Of a DNA stretch of 64,000 bases, positions 1-7,298 are shown in pieces. How positions within the stretch are numbered: the first letter of the stretch is position 1; the number at the start of each line of letters is the position of its first letter. The stretch spans positions 1 through 64,000 of the forward strand of contig SHYS01000007.1 of NCBI GenBank assembly GCA_009692685.1, written 5' to 3'. The notes under the pieces were generated by a model. It saw only the letters and a list, made by a program, of their open reading frames with translations, did not search any database and was not told the DNA's origin. The DNA comes from Dehalococcoidia bacterium. GTDB taxonomy: Bacteria; Chloroflexota; Dehalococcoidia; UBA2979. The position numbers were made by a program, and so were the translations under genes.

Positions 1-76
<76 letters not shown>

Positions 77-119
77 TCGAGCGCTCACCACCCATTCTCA
101 GGCGCTACGCGTCGACTCG

Positions 120-308
120 TCAACGCAGAGGCGCCCGAGGGCGCCGCACTGCGGTAGAGGTAAAGAGCCACAGCGCGACTTTCGCCAGGATCGTCCCTGC
201 ATGCCACCACAGATAGACAAACGTCACCGCCAGCGTCAGCAGGGCGAACGCGCGAGCATCTCCCCGTTCGGGAACATCGGCAATACCGTGCGTACGGCGG
301 CGCGACAT
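120..308 (-). CDS. small hypothetical membrane protein (62 aa)
   Basis: This short frame starts with ATG preceded by a clear Shine-Dalgarno sequence (GGGAGGG, 9 nt upstream). The product begins with a charged Arg-rich segment and then has a hydrophobic stretch of about 32 residues (roughly residues 20-52, including VYLWW) that could form one or two membrane helices, ending in a basic tail. No family is recognised. It lies directly downstream of the broken LiaF-like gene on the same strand. The inverted pair ATGCA (366-370) / TGCAT (376-380) lies in its upstream region. The ribosome site is the main support. Confidence 0.45.
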   Translation of the reverse strand: MSRRRTHGIADVPERGDARAFALLTLAVTFVYLWWHAGTILAKVALWLFTSTAVRRPRAPLR

Positions 309-418
309 GGCCAAGTACCCTCCCGAGTTAGAGCGCTCGGACGACTGTCGAGGCCTTACAACTTTATGCATCAGGTGCATCGCGGGGGTGCCTGCGCGCA
401 GATCCTGACCTGCGCGAC

Positions 419-1088
419 CTATTTTTCGTGCTTGATCTCGATGCCGCCGAAGATCGCTGTCGCCTCGATCTTGAGCGTCGGCGTACCGGGTTCCGCCTGC
501 GCGTCGGCCTTGTTGTCGAAACCGCCAAAAATAGGCAGTCCGCGCGCCTTCAGGTGCCACCCTCGAGGCACGATGATCTCGGTCCCTGCGAACAGCGCGA
601 ACACAGAAAGACTCGCCCCGGTAGGATTCAGGTGGGCCTGCCGCAGGTCGACAGTCGCCCCGCCGAAGATCGATGTGATGGAGCCGCCGCGCAGATTCGA
701 GGTCGTACTGCGCACCTTGGTGCTGCTGAGCACGACGGTGATGCGCAACACTTCGTCGGGTGTTCCGGCTACGGGATCGCCGGCCCGGCGCAGCACGAGC
801 GACAGACCGACGGCGATGAGGACGTACCGCAGACGTACCGCTAGACGTCGTGCCCCAGCACATCGAGCTGCGTGGCGAGCAGTACCAGCCCCACACCCGC
901 CACGATCAGCGGGCCCAACGGCGAGTGACGCCGTTCGATGAGCTACCCGGCGCCGACAGCGACGATCACCAGCGGCCACCAGTCACCGATGATGCCACCC
1001 GTATCGAGGAGCCCGGCTTCATCCGCCAGGAACAGCCCGCCGAGGGCCACGAGGATCAACCCTATGAAAGCGCGGGGGGGGGGGTCAT
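419..1088 (-). pseudogene. LiaF-like membrane protein, disrupted
   Basis: The pieces together resemble a DUF5668/LiaF-type protein: N-terminal hydrophobic helices (GLILVALGGLFL, then WWPLVIVAVGAG), a further helix pair (LIVAGVGLVLLA and VLIAVGLSLVL), and a C-terminal beta-helix-like domain with repeated FGG motifs (SIFGGATVD, IFGGFDNK, IFGGIEIK). They are not in one frame. In-frame TAG codons interrupt it at 943-945 and 841-843, both where tryptophan would fit the family, and a frameshift follows. The best start, ATG at 1086-1088 with GGAGG 6 nt upstream, runs straight into a run of 11 C that leaves it out of frame with the first helix. LiaF proteins sense cell-envelope stress; this copy looks inactive unless the lesions are sequence errors. 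Confidence 0.7.
1074..1084 (-). repeat. C11 homopolymer tract after a start codon
   Basis: Eleven consecutive G on the plus strand (C on the coding strand) begin one base after the ATG of the LiaF-like gene. With 9 or 12 C the ATG would be in frame with the transmembrane segments; with the 11 seen it is not. This layout is typical of slippage-controlled genes but also of sequencing error. Confidence 0.9.
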
Positions 1089-1153
1089 CCAGTACCTCCG
1101 CAGACGGCCACAGGCAGGCGTCGAGGCGCGCTGACGCTACCACGCACCGCGCG

Positions 1154-1993
1154 TCAGCGTTGGGTGACCCCAGCCTTGTCCTCTTCCGCCTCGTGGTAGT
1201 GGTGGACGTGGTGGCGCTCGCGGAGACGAGCGCTCAGCAACCCGTGGTCTGGCGCGAACACCAGCGCCAGCAGGAAGCACGCCGTCGCGGTGAGGACGAT
1301 CGTCCCGCCGGCCGCCGACTGCGCGTAGTAGGAGAGGTACAGCCCCCCGATGCCGCTCGCCAGCGCGATGCCCGTGCTGAGCTGGAGCATGCGATCCAGT
1401 CGGTCCGTGAGCAGCCGTGCGGTCGCCGGCGGCGTCACGATCAACGCGAGCACAAGAATGTTTCCCACCGTCTGCAGACTCACGACGATCGTTGCCGACA
1501 CGAGCAACAGCAGCAGCAGGTCCAGTTGAAACACGGGGTAACCGAGCGACGCTGCGAGCGTCGCATCGAAGGCGACCAGGGTGAATTCCTTCAGGAGCAA
1601 GAACAGCACGAGCACGACGACGGTCCCGATCACCAGCGTCGCCACCAGGTCTTGCGTGGACACACCCAGCACGCTGCCGAAGAGCAGCGAGGCAACGTCC
1701 ACCCTGATACTCGTCTGCTGGCTGATCAGCACCACGCCGAGCGCAAAAAACGCTGCGAAGATGATGCCGATCGCCGAGTCTTCGCTGACGCGCCTGCTCC
1801 GCGACAACGCGCCGATGCCCAGCGCCGTGAGGCCGCCGAAGGCGAACGCGCCGATGAGGATGTTCCTGCCCGCGAGGTAGGAGAGCACCACGCCCGGAAA
1901 CACCGCGTGGGCCAGCGCGTCGCCGATGAAGGCAAGGCCGCGCAGCACGACGAAGCAGCCAACCAGCCCGCACAGGATGCCGACCATCGACAC
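1154..1993 (-). CDS. metal ABC transporter permease (ZnuB/MntB family)
   Basis: This is the integral membrane subunit of a zinc- or manganese-type ABC importer. The product has eight or more hydrophobic segments and family motifs such as GLAFIGDALAHAVFPGVV near the N-terminus and VTPPATARLL in the cytoplasmic coupling region. The C-terminus is His-rich (RHHVHHYHEAEE), which may bind metal. It follows the ATPase gene in the same operon. The GTG start given here (1991-1993) is the first conventional start. Family-like sequence (SLLTEPWQYGFFQRAALE) continues upstream in frame to about 2053, where only CTG or ATC codons are available. The natural start may therefore be a CTG overlapping the ATPase stop. 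Confidence 0.9.
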   Translation of the reverse strand: MSMVGILCGLVGCFVVLRGLAFIGDALAHAVFPGVVLSYLAGRNILIGAFAFGGLTALGIGALSRSRRVSEDSAIGIIFAAFFALGVVLISQQTSIRVDVASLLFGSVLGVSTQDLVATLVIGTVVVLVLFLLLKEFTLVAFDATLAASLGYPVFQLDLLLLLLVSATIVVSLQTVGNILVLALIVTPPATARLLTDRLDRMLQLSTGIALASGIGGLYLSYYAQSAAGGTIVLTATACFLLALVFAPDHGLLSARLRERHHVHHYHEAEEDKAGVTQR

Positions 1994-2049
1994 CTCCAGC
2001 GCCGCACGCTGGAAGAACCCGTACTGCCACGGCTCCGTGAGCAGGGAGA

Positions 2050-2781
2050 TCAGGAGAACACCGCCACCTGGCCTCCAAAGGTCTCGCGGATCGTCGCCGG
2101 TGTGTACGTGGTCGCGGTGGGGCCAAACGCCACCAGTCGGTGGTTTAGGCAGCAGACGTGCGAACAGCAGGCCGTCACTTCATCGAGGTCGTGGGTGGCC
2201 ATCAACACGATCACCCCGGTGCCGGCAAGCTCCGCGATCAGCTCGTGGAGCAGTGCGCGGTTCATCGCGTCGACGCCGGTGAACGGCTCGTCCAGCAGCA
2301 GTACCAGTGGTTCCTGGACAAGCGCCCTCGCCAGGAAGATACGCTGCTGCTGGCCGCCCGAGAACTGGCTGATGTGGCGTCCCCCCATCTCGCCGAGGCC
2401 CAGTCGCTCCAGCGCGTGCAGGGCCAGTTCGCGATGCGTCCTCCCGGGCCGACGGAACCACCCGACGCTCCGATAGCGCCCCATCAGCACCACATCGAGC
2501 GCCGTCGCCGGGAACTCCCAGTTCACGTCCTCCCGCTGGGGAACGTAGGCGATGCGACTCGCGAACCGTCCGATGTCCTCGTCGCCCAGCGTGACTTGGC
2601 CGCCGAGCAACGGGAGCACGCGTGCGATGCCCCTGAGCAGCGTGCTCTTACCAGACCCGTTGGGCCCGATGACCCCAACGACCTCACCGGGCGCCACCTC
2701 GAAACTGATCGCCGGGAGTCGAAAACTGGAGCCGTACCCCAGCTCAGCCTCACGAACACGCAGGGAGCCCGGGGCAGTCAT
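2050..2781 (-). CDS. metal ABC transporter ATP-binding protein
   Basis: This is the cytoplasmic ATPase of the importer, 243 aa, the usual length. Walker A is GPNGSGKST (residues 39-47), the signature is SGGQQQR (141-147), Walker B is LVLLLDEP (159-166), and the switch His is in ATHD. It overlaps the 3' end of the binding-protein gene by four bases (ATGA) and abuts the permease, so the three are translationally coupled. The metal (Zn or Mn) cannot be told from this subunit. Confidence 0.95.
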   Translation of the reverse strand: MTAPGSLRVREAELGYGSSFRLPAISFEVAPGEVVGVIGPNGSGKSTLLRGIARVLPLLGGQVTLGDEDIGRFASRIAYVPQREDVNWEFPATALDVVLMGRYRSVGWFRRPGRTHRELALHALERLGLGEMGGRHISQFSGGQQQRIFLARALVQEPLVLLLDEPFTGVDAMNRALLHELIAELAGTGVIVLMATHDLDEVTACCSHVCCLNHRLVAFGPTATTYTPATIRETFGGQVAVFS

Positions 2782-3707
2782 TGCAGTGCCCTGGCGATCT
2801 TGCGCGCGTTGACGAGCAACATCTTGTCGACTGTATCCGCCTCGGTGCCCGGCTTTCCGAGGGAGTCGCCGTACAGATCATCGACGATCTTGATCTTCGT
2901 GTCCTTCGCGATCTGTCTCGCGACCCTGGGCTCGACAGAACTTTCAGCGAAGATCGCCTTCACGCCTTCACGCCTGATCAGGTCCTCCAGGCTCGCGATC
3001 TCCTGCGCCGACGGCTCGCCCTCGGTGCTGAGTCCGGGTATGACCGCGCCGACGTAGATCAGCCCATAGTGGTCGATGAAATAACCGAGCGCATCGTGGT
3101 TGGTGACCAGCTTCCGGTTGGCAGGCGGGATGCCATCGATCAACTTCTTGATCTCCACATCCGCCGCGTCGAGTGTCGCCTCGTAGGCGGCGGCGTTCTT
3201 CGCAAAGGCGTCCGACTTCTCCGGGAACGCGGCGGTCAACGCCCTGACGATGTCGTCGATCATGATCTTCGCATTGGCCGCGTTGTGCCAGACGTGCGGA
3301 TCGTCCTCACGCTTACCGTTCTCATCCTCGCTCTGGCGGAGCTTGATGCCCTCCGTCACGGTGACCACGGCCTGCTGACCACTCCCGACGATGATCCTGT
3401 CGAGGAAGGCGTCAATGCCGATGCCGTTGCGTAACACCACTCGCGCCTTCCTGATCTTCGTTACGTCAGCGGGTGATGCCTCGTACTCGTGCGGATCGAC
3501 GCCCGGCCCAACGATGGCCCAGACGGTCAACGTGTCGCCCGCAACAGCCTTCGCCAGCGCGCCGACCACTGCCGTCGTCGCCACCACGTCGGGACTCGCG
3601 GGCGCATTGCCCCCCGCCCCACAGCCAGCCCCGATGAACAGAGCAACGATCGCGAGCAACGTCAGACACATCGCGCCCCGTGCCCGACCGAACCGCCGAC
3701 CGCGCAT
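2778..3707 (-). CDS. metal ABC transporter substrate-binding lipoprotein (TroA/ZnuA family)
   Basis: This 309-aa extracytoplasmic metal receptor is anchored by lipid: the signal peptide ends in a lipobox (IGAGC, Cys29). The cluster A-1 metal ligands are visible as His73 (DPHEYE), His138 (DPHVW), His204 (TNHDALGYF) and Asp281 (near YGDSLG), with spacing close to that of TroA. The His-rich acidic loop of many ZnuA proteins is absent; only a short charged stretch (DENGKRED) is present. It is the first gene of the importer operon, with a 19-bp palindromic operator 66 bp upstream, so repression by the neighbouring Fur-family protein is likely. The choice between Zn and Mn is open. Confidence 0.93.
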   Translation of the reverse strand: MRGRRFGRARGAMCLTLLAIVALFIGAGCGAGGNAPASPDVVATTAVVGALAKAVAGDTLTVWAIVGPGVDPHEYEASPADVTKIRKARVVLRNGIGIDAFLDRIIVGSGQQAVVTVTEGIKLRQSEDENGKREDDPHVWHNAANAKIMIDDIVRALTAAFPEKSDAFAKNAAAYEATLDAADVEIKKLIDGIPPANRKLVTNHDALGYFIDHYGLIYVGAVIPGLSTEGEPSAQEIASLEDLIRREGVKAIFAESSVEPRVARQIAKDTKIKIVDDLYGDSLGKPGTEADTVDKMLLVNARKIARALQ

Positions 3708-4015
3708 TCCAGTTCCTCACCAGCAGCGGTCGATCGCGAGACGCTGTTGCGATCTCGTCTCACCTACGGTCTGATGATACGCAGTATCATCTTATCCGCA
3801 AACAGTCCTCGCCGGCCACGAAGTCAGTGCCAACCGAGATGGGTGGTCGATCACTGCCGTGGACACCGGTACCAAGCGGACTGGCGACGGCAACTCAGTC
3901 TAGTTGACGTCCAGCCCGCGGCGGCGCCGCCGCGCAGGTCAGAGCACGGACACCACACCGTGACCACGAAGGCGTCCGGCCCCGAGGCGGCATCGTGCGC
4001 CAGCCGTTAGCCGCA
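3708..4015. other. intergenic region with importer promoter and operator
   Basis: About 310 bp between the Fur-family gene and the binding-protein gene contain no convincing gene. Besides the operator at 3773-3791, the minus strand shows a possible promoter: TTTGCG, 17 bp, then TATCAT, which falls inside the right half of the operator. Confidence 0.6.
3773..3791. promoter_or_regulatory. Fur-family (Zur/Mur-type) operator of the metal importer
   Basis: A perfect inverted repeat, GATGATAC-GCA-GTATCATC (8-3-8), lies 66 bp upstream of the substrate-binding protein start. It overlaps a -10-like TATCAT on the minus strand. Fourteen of 19 positions match a second copy in front of the Fur-family gene (4611-4629). 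Confidence 0.75.
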
Positions 4016-4576
4016 CTACCCGGACGCCCCCCCGGCACGACGTTTCGCCTCCTGTGGTGCAGACAGCCGCCCCTGGCAGACGGCGCAGCGTCCGTACACC
4101 TCCAGCCGGTGCGCGCTGATGTCGTACCCCGTGCGATTGGCCAGCTCGGCGAGGAGGTCGCTGATATCGCAACCCGAAAAGTCCTCTACCGCACCGCATT
4201 CCGCGCAGACGAGGTGATGATGGTGCCCCACCGCCGTGACGCGGTACTCTAGCGCGCCACCGAGCGCAACCACCTGACAGACCGCCCCCGCATCCTGCAG
4301 GAGTCGCAGCGTGCGGAAGACGGTAGCGCGACCAACGCCCGGCGCCGCCGCAGCCAGCTGCTCCGCGCTGAAGTGGCCGCCGAGGCTCGTGATCACGGCG
4401 AGCAGCTCCCGGCGCGGGCCGGTGAGCCGTCGTCCCATCCGTTCCAGGTTCCGTTCCATCGCGATTGTGGAGACCATGCCACCGATCATGTCGCACGCGC
4501 AGGCGTTGTCAATCGCGCCGCGCTCGTGCGGGCCCGGACTGCCACCATGTCGCGGCGGTGAGACCGTGGCCCGCAT
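4016..4576 (-). CDS. Fur-family metalloregulator (Zur/Fur/PerR type)
   Basis: The product contains the Fur winged-helix domain (LTGPRRELLAVI, FSAEQL, GRATVFRTLRLL) and the dimerisation/metal domain with the HHHH-containing sensor strand (GHHHHLVCAECG). It has two CxxC pairs (CAEC and CAVC) for structural zinc. The start is uncertain. ATG at 4576 has GAGG about 11 nt upstream but gives an atypical 33-residue N-terminal extension; ATG at 4477 (MVSTIAMERN) or 4459 gives the usual length. Position beside a metal importer and a shared operator in front of both suggest a zinc or manganese uptake repressor that also controls itself. Confidence 0.92.
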   Translation of the reverse strand: MRATVSPPRHGGSPGPHERGAIDNACACDMIGGMVSTIAMERNLERMGRRLTGPRRELLAVITSLGGHFSAEQLAAAAPGVGRATVFRTLRLLQDAGAVCQVVALGGALEYRVTAVGHHHHLVCAECGAVEDFSGCDISDLLAELANRTGYDISAHRLEVYGRCAVCQGRLSAPQEAKRRAGGASG

Positions 4577-4610
4577 GGCGCCGGTGCCTCGAATCGCCTC
4601 AGCCGCGACC

Positions 4611-4629
4611 GATGATATATCGTCTCATC
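4611..4629. promoter_or_regulatory. second Fur-family operator, upstream of the regulator gene
   Basis: GATGATATATCGTCTCATC is an imperfect 7-5-7 inverted repeat with one mismatch between the arms. It matches the importer operator (3773-3791) at 14 of 19 positions, with the same total length. It lies 35 bp upstream of the long Fur-family start, consistent with autoregulation. Confidence 0.65.
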
Positions 4630-4769
4630 GGAGTACTGTAACGCGGCCACTGGCTGCCGCGAGCACGAAAAGGCGTCGTGGCGGCACTCGTGCGCGGCGC
4701 GCCTGGCTCAATCTGCCACGTGCCTCTGGGGCGGCTACCGCTCGCCACGGTGGCCGTACGGGGCAGTGG

Positions 4770-5150
4770 GTGGAGCCGAAGACTCACTCGCGCCGCACCA
4801 TCGAACTGTCGGATGTGACCCTCGATATCCTGCGTCATCACCGGGTGTCGCAGCACCAGCGCCGACTCCAGCTCGGAAAAGCATGGGAGGACGGCGACCT
4901 CATCTTCACAAGCGAGGTCGGCTCGCGACTACACCCGTCCAACCTGCGGCGGGCCTACATTGCCGCAGTCAAACGCTCCGGCGTCGACGATCCAGCGGCG
5001 GTCGGATTCCACACGTTGCGCCACACCGCGGCATCCCTATGGCTGATGAGCGGCGTCAGTCTCTTCGAGGTAGCGCGCAGGCTGGGGCACTCGTCGACCA
5101 ACATCACCGCGACGCGCTACGGCCACCTCCTGCCAGGCGGTCAGCAGTAG
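4770..5150 (+). pseudogene. tyrosine recombinase (phage-type integrase) C-terminal remnant
   Basis: About 126 residues correspond to the second half of a tyrosine integrase catalytic domain. Visible are the beta-strand segment PKTHSRRTIEL, the HTLRH box with catalytic His and Arg, LGHSS with the second His, and the final Tyr (TRYGHLL). The N-terminal arm and core-binding domains and the first catalytic Arg are missing, and the upstream sequence does not look coding. Three tRNA genes begin 200 bp downstream, so this is probably the scar of an integrative element. It is unrelated to the intact Xer gene at 22122. Confidence 0.7.
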
Positions 5151-5349
5151 TCCACTCACGCGCTCGACACGCTCATCGGAACCGCTTAACTCGATCGCGC
5201 CGCCGGCGCGACAGCCCTACGCCGTCTCCATAATCATGGTTCGACTGAGAACGGCCTCGAACTTGGATCCAGATGGGTCCAACTTGGGCCCAGGACGTCG
5301 TTTCGGAAACAGAACTGGGCTGAATAACTGGCCCGTTGATTCGAAAAAA

Positions 5350-5425
5350 TGGTGCGCCCGGCAAGATTCGAACTTGCGACCTCTGCCTCCGCAGGGCAGC
5401 GCTCTATCCCCTGAGCTACGAGCGC
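5350..5425 (-). tRNA. tRNA-Arg (anticodon GCG)
   Basis: On the minus strand the acceptor stem GCGCTCG pairs with CGGGCGC (one G-U), with discriminator A and encoded CCA. The anticodon stem CTGCC/GGCAG closes the loop CTGCGGA, giving GCG. The D loop carries the A20 expected for arginine tRNAs (GGGGATAGAGC). GCG instead of the common inosine-modified ACG is slightly unusual. Confidence 0.88.
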
Positions 5426-5430
5426 ACGTT

Positions 5431-5517
<87 letters not shown>

Positions 5518-5580
5518 CCCCGATTACGACGCCTGCTCCTCGCCGGGCAGCCCCGGCGAGCCACCCCGGGGTCGGACGGT

Positions 5581-5657
5581 TGGTGGGCGGTACTGGACTC
5601 GAACCAGTGACCTCTCGCGTGTGAAGCGAGCGCTCGTACCAACTGAGCTAACCGCCC
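5581..5657 (-). tRNA. tRNA-Val (anticodon CAC)
   Basis: The acceptor stem GGGCGGT pairs with ACCGCCC, with discriminator A and encoded CCA. The anticodon stem CTCGC/GCGAG closes the loop TTCACAC, giving CAC (reads GUG). It is the most upstream gene of a three-tRNA minus-strand cluster. Confidence 0.95.
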
Positions 5658-6046
5658 GCTAGGCGCGTGCGTCGCGAGCTCACAGGGTATCGCCCGCGGC
5701 GACGCTGATTCAACTCGCGCCTGCAGCGGCGTCCCCAGATGCCTCGATCACTCCTCGCCTGTGGCCTCCAGCGCGATGTCGGCGCCATGCCGCAGCGTGC
5801 GTACGGCGATAACCCGCGGCGAGGCAAAGCGCCGCGCGACCCAGCTGCTGCGTGCGCTCCTCAATGCCGGCCGAAGCTGGTGCCTGCCGTGGCTGCTCGG
5901 TCATCCGTGACCTCCACCACCGGAGGATAGCGGCTCGGGCGGGCTACTCTCCGCACGGTCCTGCTCTGCCCTCCTGACGGACTCCGGCCTATCGATGAGG
6001 CACGAGTGGTGGGAGAATTAATCGCGTGCACTCCGAAGGAGCAATT
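5658..6046. other. intergenic region, nothing recognised
   Basis: About 390 bp between the tRNA-Val 5' end and the cupredoxin gene must hold the tRNA promoter (minus) and the cupredoxin promoter (plus). No conserved gene, repeat or strong hairpin was found; the short frames here have no ribosome sites. Confidence 0.5.
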
Positions 6047-6496
6047 GTGCGTCGACGGCTCGCCATCTGCTGCGCGACAGTACTCGGACTGGCGGCGGTG
6101 CTCCTCCCGGGCTGCGGCGGCAACGGCGAGAACGTCAGCCTTGATGCCGCCAGGCCAGCGCACCGCGAGGTGATCGAGCTACGCGACGACCCCGCCTACA
6201 GCGTCGCGCGCATCGAGGCGAAGGTCGGGCAGGTCGTCGACCTCGAACTCCGCAGCACCGGTTCCATGATGCACGACCTCACGGTCGACGTGATGCCCGT
6301 CGAAAAGCTGGTCATCGGGCGCAACGCCGGGATCCACGTCGCGCACCTCTCGAGGTTCGCCCTCCACGCCAGCCCCGAGATCGGGGACACCGTGACCATG
6401 CGCATCCGCCCGACGAAGAGCGGCACCTACACCTTCTATTGTGCCACCGAGGGCCACCGCGCCGCGGGAATGACCGGCAGCATCGTTGTCCAGTAG
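6047..6496 (+). CDS. cupredoxin-domain lipoprotein (plastocyanin/sulfocyanin-like)
   Basis: This 149-aa secreted lipoprotein has a signal peptide ending in a lipobox (LLPGC) and a single cupredoxin fold. The type 1 copper ligands are visible: His in MMHDLT, then the C-terminal loop Cys-x4-His-x4-Met (YCATEGHRAAGM), the spacing of sulfocyanins. It is probably an electron carrier at the outer face of the membrane. The GTG start at 6047 is chosen because AAGGAG lies 5-6 nt upstream; an in-frame GTG at 6026 has no such site. The next gene overlaps its 3' end, so the pair may be co-transcribed. Confidence 0.85.
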   Translation: MRRRLAICCATVLGLAAVLLPGCGGNGENVSLDAARPAHREVIELRDDPAYSVARIEAKVGQVVDLELRSTGSMMHDLTVDVMPVEKLVIGRNAGIHVAHLSRFALHASPEIGDTVTMRIRPTKSGTYTFYCATEGHRAAGMTGSIVVQ

Positions 6497-7091
6497 CGGC
6501 GCGAGCAACCCGTCGATAACCATCGACGACCGCGTGCGCTGCGAATGGGCCGAGGGCGGCGGCGCCCTCGAGCGTGCCTACCACGACCTCAAGTGGGGCG
6601 TGCCGCTCCACGACGACCGCGCGCTCTTCGAACTCCTCACCCTCGAGGGCGCGCAGGCAGGGCTCTCCTGGGCGACCATTCTCAAGCACCGCGAGACCTA
6701 CCGCGCGGCGTTCGAGGGCTTCGACATCCCTCGGATTGCTGCCTACGGAGACGCCGAGGTCGCGCGACTCCTCGCCGACCCGGGTATCATCCGCAACCGC
6801 GCCAAGGTGCACGCCACGATCGCCAACGCCCGCGCCACCATCGAGTTGCAGCGCAAGGCGGGCAGCCTCGACGCCTACTTCTGGGGATTCGTCGGCGGCA
6901 CGCCCCGACGCAACGCCTTCACGTCGATCCTCGAGATCCCCGCGCAGACCGAGGAGTCGCGCGCCCTCAGCAAGGACCTCAAGCGACGCGGCTTCTCCTT
7001 CGTCGGACCCACGATCATGTACGCGTTCATGCAGGCCTCGGGTCTGGTGAACGACCACACCTCGAGGTGCTTCCGCTCCTCAGGCGTCTGA
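6486..7091 (+). CDS. tag: DNA-3-methyladenine glycosylase I
   Basis: This base-excision repair enzyme removes 3-methyladenine from alkylated DNA. The zinc site of the Tag family is present: Cys in VRCEW, His in AYHDLKWG, and His/Cys in NDHTSRC at the C-terminus. Family blocks LTLEGAQAGLSWATIL and FVGPTIMYAFMQASGLVNDH are clear. The start is uncertain: TTG at 6486 overlaps the cupredoxin stop, and GTG at 6534 (VRCEWAEG) matches the usual N-terminus better; neither has a good ribosome site. Confidence 0.93.
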   Translation: MSSSGASNPSITIDDRVRCEWAEGGGALERAYHDLKWGVPLHDDRALFELLTLEGAQAGLSWATILKHRETYRAAFEGFDIPRIAAYGDAEVARLLADPGIIRNRAKVHATIANARATIELQRKAGSLDAYFWGFVGGTPRRNAFTSILEIPAQTEESRALSKDLKRRGFSFVGPTIMYAFMQASGLVNDHTSRCFRSSGV

Positions 7092-7250
7092 CATCTGTCT
7101 CGACTCTGGTCACTCGACCGTAATCGCTGGCGCAGGTCACGCCACGCGCTATTGTCCGTTCGACCGGCAGCGCGATAGTCAATGGGAAAACGTCCTGACC
7201 GCACCATACGGCGCTGCTCGCGCTCACCCCGTGCTCACCCGCCGGTACTC

Positions 7251-7258
7251 GCTATCAT
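7251..7258 (+). promoter_or_regulatory. GCTATCAT -10 box upstream of acnA
   Basis: GCTATCAT lies 40 bp before the acnA ATG. The same octamer precedes the hydrolase gene (29124-29131) and the metallophosphoesterase gene (43075-43082, minus). Close variants (GCTANNAT) precede uvrC, apgM and the enoyl-CoA hydratase gene, so this is read as the -10 element of the housekeeping promoter. Confidence 0.5.
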
Positions 7259-7298
7259 GCGGCTCGAATCTAAATTTGCCTCGGAGCGGGGGGTCCTC

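Noticed and set aside
938..2476. Long plus-strand frame of about 512 codons opposite the metal permease and ATPase genes
   Set aside because: It is antisense to genes with clear ABC transporter motifs, is low-complexity (Arg, Gln, Asp, His) and has no ribosome site; a typical GC-rich shadow.
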